A DNA stretch of 44,924 bases from Bradymonadales bacterium (GTDB taxonomy: Bacteria > Myxococcota_A > Bradymonadia > JAFGEP01). Both the position numbers and the translations under genes were made by a program. Below the pieces are notes generated by a model. The model was given only the letters and a program-made list of their open reading frames with translations, had not been told where the DNA came from and searched no databases. The stretch spans positions 1 through 44,924 of the forward strand of contig JAFGEP010000161.1 in the NCBI GenBank assembly GCA_016931535.1, in the 5' to 3' direction. Numbering within the stretch: the stretch's first letter is position 1; each line of letters opens with the position of its first letter. This document shows positions 42,368-44,924 of the stretch, piece by piece.

Positions 42368-44269
42368 ATGGTTCAGGGTTATCAAGAGAACTACAGGCGA
42401 TCGATCGAGGATCCCGACGGATTCTGGGGGCAGGCGGCCGAGGAGATCCACTGGGAGAAGCGCTGGAATCGCGTGCTGGACGATCGGACGCCCCCCTTCT
42501 ACCGGTGGTTTTCGGGAGGGGTTTTGAACACCTGCTACAACGCCGTCGATCGGCACGTGGAGGGTGGACGTGCCGAGCAGGCGGCCGTGATCTACGACAG
42601 CCCGGTGAGCGGCAACAAGCAAGTTCTGACCTATCGTCAGTTTCGCGACCAGGTCGCGCGGTTCGCAGGCGTGCTGCGCAATCTCGGCGTGCAGAAGGGA
42701 GATCGGGTCATTGTCTACATGCCGATGATCCCGGAAGCGATGGTGGCCATGCTGGCCTGTGCCCGGATCGGCGCCATCCACTCGGTGGTCTTTGGCGGGT
42801 TTGCCGCCAGAGAGCTGGCCACCCGTATCGAGGATGCCCGGCCCAAGGTCGTGGTTTCCGCCAGCTGTGGCCTCGAGCCGAAGCGGATCGTGCCCTACAA
42901 GCCGTTGCTGGACCAGGCCATCGAGCTGTCGCGCGCCAAACCCGAGTGCACCATCATCTACCAGCGGCCGCAAGAGTCGGCCCCCATGGTCTCCGGCCAC
43001 GACCACGACTGGGAGGAGCTGATGGCGGGCGCCAGCCCGGTGGACTGTGTCCCGCTGGAAGCCACCGACCCCCTGTACATCCTGTATACCTCCGGAACCA
43101 CGGGGAAACCCAAGGGGGTGGTCCGCGACAACGGCGGCCACGCGGTGGCGCTGAAATGGACCATGAAGGCCATCTACGACATCGATCCCGGCGAGGTCTA
43201 CTGGGCCGCATCGGATATCGGCTGGGTCGTGGGACACTCCTACATCGTGTACGGACCGCTGCTCCAGGGCTGCACCACCATCCTGTACGAGGGCAAGCCG
43301 GTCGGCACCCCCGATCCAGGAGCCTTCTGGCGCGTGGTCTCGGAGCACGGCGTCAACGCCTTGTTCACCGCGCCGACGGCCATCCGCGCCATCAAGCGGG
43401 AGGACCCGGCGGGAGAGCACATGCAGCGCTACGACATCCAGTCGCTCCGCACGCTCTTTCTGGCCGGTGAGCGCTGCGACCCGGATACCCTCCTGTGGTC
43501 ACAAGCCAAGCTGGGGGTCCCGGTGATCGATCACTGGTGGCAGACCGAGACCGGGTGGGGCATCGCCGCCAACTGCATGGGGCTGGAGAGGCTGCCGGTC
43601 AAGCCTGGCTCGCCCACCAAGGCAGCTCCCGGCTACGATGTCCGCATCCTGGATGAATCGGGCGATCCGGTGGAGGCGGGGAAGATCGGCAGCATCGTCG
43701 TCAAGCTACCCCTGCCCCCCGGCTGTCTGCCCACCTTGTGGAACGACGACGAGGGGTACATCAACTCCTATCTTTCCACCTATCAAGGCCACTACCTGAC
43801 GGGAGATGCGGGCTACCAGGATGAGGAGGCCTACCTGTTCATCATGAGCCGCATCGACGACATCATCAACGTGGCCGGCCACCGGCTGTCCACCGGCGCC
43901 ATGGAGGAGGTCCTGTCAGCCCATCCCGACGTGGCCGAATGCGCCGTGGTCGGAGTGGCCGACGAGCTCAAGGGCGAGATCCCGGTGGGGTTCGTGGTGC
44001 TGAAGGCGGGGGTTCAGCGCGATGAGAAGGAGATCGCCAGCGAGCTGGTCCAGGCGGTCCGGGACAAGATCGGACCGGTGGCCGCCTTCAAGACCGCCAT
44101 GGTGGTCAAGAGGCTGCCCAAGACCCGCTCGGGCAAGATCTTGCGGGGAACCATCAAGAAGATCGCCGATGGCCGAGAGTACAGGGTGCCGGCCACCATC
44201 GACGATCCCGTGGTCCTGGAGGAGATCACCGACTCGCTGAAGGGGATCGGCTACACGCGCAAGGTGTGA
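42368..44269 (+). CDS. prpE: Acyl-CoA synthetase, propionyl-CoA synthetase type
   Basis: 633 residues. ATG 42368 follows GAGGAGG by about 9 bases. Adenylate-forming motifs are complete: ILYTSGTTGKPKGVVRDNGG (ATP loop), WWQTETGWGI, YLTGDAGYQDEEAY, and PKTRSGKILRGTIKKI with the catalytic Lys, the site often controlled by acetylation. Specific stretches such as YNAVDRHVEGGR, FAAREL and the sequence after the ATP loop fit PrpE (activation of propionate with CoA and ATP) better than acetyl-CoA synthetase, which is close. Transporter genes follow on the other strand. Confidence 0.87.
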   Translation: MVQGYQENYRRSIEDPDGFWGQAAEEIHWEKRWNRVLDDRTPPFYRWFSGGVLNTCYNAVDRHVEGGRAEQAAVIYDSPVSGNKQVLTYRQFRDQVARFAGVLRNLGVQKGDRVIVYMPMIPEAMVAMLACARIGAIHSVVFGGFAARELATRIEDARPKVVVSASCGLEPKRIVPYKPLLDQAIELSRAKPECTIIYQRPQESAPMVSGHDHDWEELMAGASPVDCVPLEATDPLYILYTSGTTGKPKGVVRDNGGHAVALKWTMKAIYDIDPGEVYWAASDIGWVVGHSYIVYGPLLQGCTTILYEGKPVGTPDPGAFWRVVSEHGVNALFTAPTAIRAIKREDPAGEHMQRYDIQSLRTLFLAGERCDPDTLLWSQAKLGVPVIDHWWQTETGWGIAANCMGLERLPVKPGSPTKAAPGYDVRILDESGDPVEAGKIGSIVVKLPLPPGCLPTLWNDDEGYINSYLSTYQGHYLTGDAGYQDEEAYLFIMSRIDDIINVAGHRLSTGAMEEVLSAHPDVAECAVVGVADELKGEIPVGFVVLKAGVQRDEKEIASELVQAVRDKIGPVAAFKTAMVVKRLPKTRSGKILRGTIKKIADGREYRVPATIDDPVVLEEITDSLKGIGYTRKV

Positions 44270-44344
44270 CACTCCTCCGATCACCCCGGCCCCTATCGTG
44301 CACTGGATTCAGAACCGCTTTGTGACCCGGCATGTCATCTGTCG

Positions 44345-44392
44345 GCAGAAGCGTGTGCGTGAGCGGGTGAGCGAGGGGGCGTGAGCGGTCTA
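44345..44392 (+). repeat. Short GTGAGCG repeat array
   Basis: Three or four degenerate units of the GTGAGCG type lie between the convergent prpE and transporter-subunit genes. Same family as the array at 4368. Confidence 0.6.
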
Positions 44393-44406
44393 CCAGCACA
44401 ATCTGG

Positions 44407-44589
44407 TCAACTGTCGATCCCCCCGGATGCGGGCCCAGTGGGCTTTCCACCATCGCCGCCATCGGCAAGCTTGTGGTCCTGCTCCGACCAGCCTTCCTTG
44501 CCGCAGAGCACCACGGCGTAGCTGTAGACGAGCACGACGGTCAGCACGGTCCAGCAGATCCCCATGAATAGCCATCCCGCGGTGGTCAT
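44407..44589 (-). CDS. Small subunit of NSS transporter (MetS-like)
   Basis: 60 residues. The ATG overlaps the stop of the transporter gene as ATGA, and AGGAGGGCC lies upstream. There is one membrane helix (LFMGICWTVLTVVLVYSYAVVL), then a polar tail (CGKEGWSEQDHKLADGG). In MetPS-type systems a small single-helix protein encoded after the NSS carrier is needed for amino-acid uptake, and this gene fits in size, place and topology. The cytoplasmic tail is slightly long and Gly/Pro-rich. Confidence 0.75.
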   Translation of the reverse strand: MTTAGWLFMGICWTVLTVVLVYSYAVVLCGKEGWSEQDHKLADGGDGGKPTGPASGGIDS

Positions 44590-44924
44590 GTCGGCCCTCC
44601 TTGGTCATCCGAGGCCGGCCGCGGCTCCCAGCGCCGTGACGCCTTCCACAGCAGGACCCCGAACAGGGCGATGAGCGCGACGATCAATCCCCGGGTACCC
44701 CAGACCCAGAGGCGGTCGGCCTCGGCCACGTTCTTCATGGTGAGGACGTCCCAGCCGTTCTGGTACCCCCAGGCGGCAAACAGCACCAGGCAGTAGAGGG
44801 GGGTAACGTACTTCATGATGGGGTAGAAGAAGCGGGGCACGCGCCTCTCGGCGCCCAGGTGGAGCTGCCGCCAGGCGTTGTCCATGCCGAAGATCCAGAA
44901 GAACATCACCGACTCGATGAGGGC
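44586..44924 (-). CDS. Neurotransmitter:sodium symporter (NSS/SNF) family, C-terminal part
   Basis: Only the last 112 residues are in the window; the frame is open to the edge. FWIFGMDNAWRQLHLGA and FYPIMKYVTPLYCLVLFAAW are typical of the final helices of bacterial NSS carriers, which import amino acids with sodium. One more helix (GTRGLIVALIALFGVLLW) and a short polar tail follow. The gene overlaps the small-subunit gene by ATGA. The substrate cannot be told from this part. Confidence 0.8.
   Translation of the reverse strand, partial: ALIESVMFFWIFGMDNAWRQLHLGAERRVPRFFYPIMKYVTPLYCLVLFAAWGYQNGWDVLTMKNVAEADRLWVWGTRGLIVALIALFGVLLWKASRRWEPRPASDDQGGPT

Overview
The window is GC-rich bacterial chromosome. 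It most resembles Myxococcota or the former Deltaproteobacteria, possibly a Bradymonadales-like lineage. The grounds are a MYXO-CTERM-type sorting tail (protein at 33798-35021), many lipoproteins with long Asp/Pro-rich tethers, several Cys-rich secreted proteins, and intergenic palindromic repeats. No rRNA, tRNA or CRISPR array was seen, and the species cannot be named from sequence alone.

Layout. 1-9006 carries secreted proteins and lipoproteins of unknown role, with an ArfB ribosome-rescue gene among them. 9226-15641 holds a sugar-kinase-like phosphotransferase, a VapBC-type toxin-antitoxin pair, GapN, a GH13 alpha-amylase lipoprotein and a small secreted protein. 15979-24208 is one minus-strand block that I read as a complete, apparently unnamed RiPP (ribosomally made, modified peptide) locus. 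24435-30947 holds transporters: a sodium/solute symporter with a small partner, CstA, a DedA-family protein, and a DUF47-PiT phosphate pair. 31421-37702 holds envelope proteins: an 18-module Cys-rich lipoprotein, a MYXO-CTERM protein, a lipoprotein and a FadL-like outer-membrane protein. 38109-44924 holds MurI, a cation efflux protein, a HEAT-methyltransferase, a PrpE-type CoA ligase and the end of an NSS transporter with its small subunit.

The main find is the RiPP locus. Three short genes (24011-24208, 23722-23910, 18522-18716) encode 62-65-residue peptides with the same layout: a charged variable N-terminus, a leader-like LxVExLExRxAP block, DKKAP, a Pro/Tyr/Gly-rich segment, and a C-terminal Tyr or Trp. 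Between and behind them, mostly with overlapping start and stop codons, lie a methyltransferase-TPR fusion, two radical SAM/SPASM enzymes, a tandem-GNAT acyltransferase, a PqqD-like domain fused to an M50 zinc metalloprotease, and a lipoprotein. A plausible sigma70-like promoter with a 17-base spacer precedes each peptide gene. A working model is that the PqqD-like domain presents the leader, the radical SAM pair modifies the Tyr-rich core, the methyltransferase and GNAT add groups, and the membrane protease releases the product. The chemistry is inferred, not shown.

A second theme is repeat DNA. Palindromic repeats with GGGGGAGG stems sit between genes and also in frame inside one methyltransferase gene. 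GTGAGC-type tandem repeats fill several gaps. Two near-identical composite repeats lie in opposite orientation about 15 kb apart, on either side of the RiPP and transporter region.
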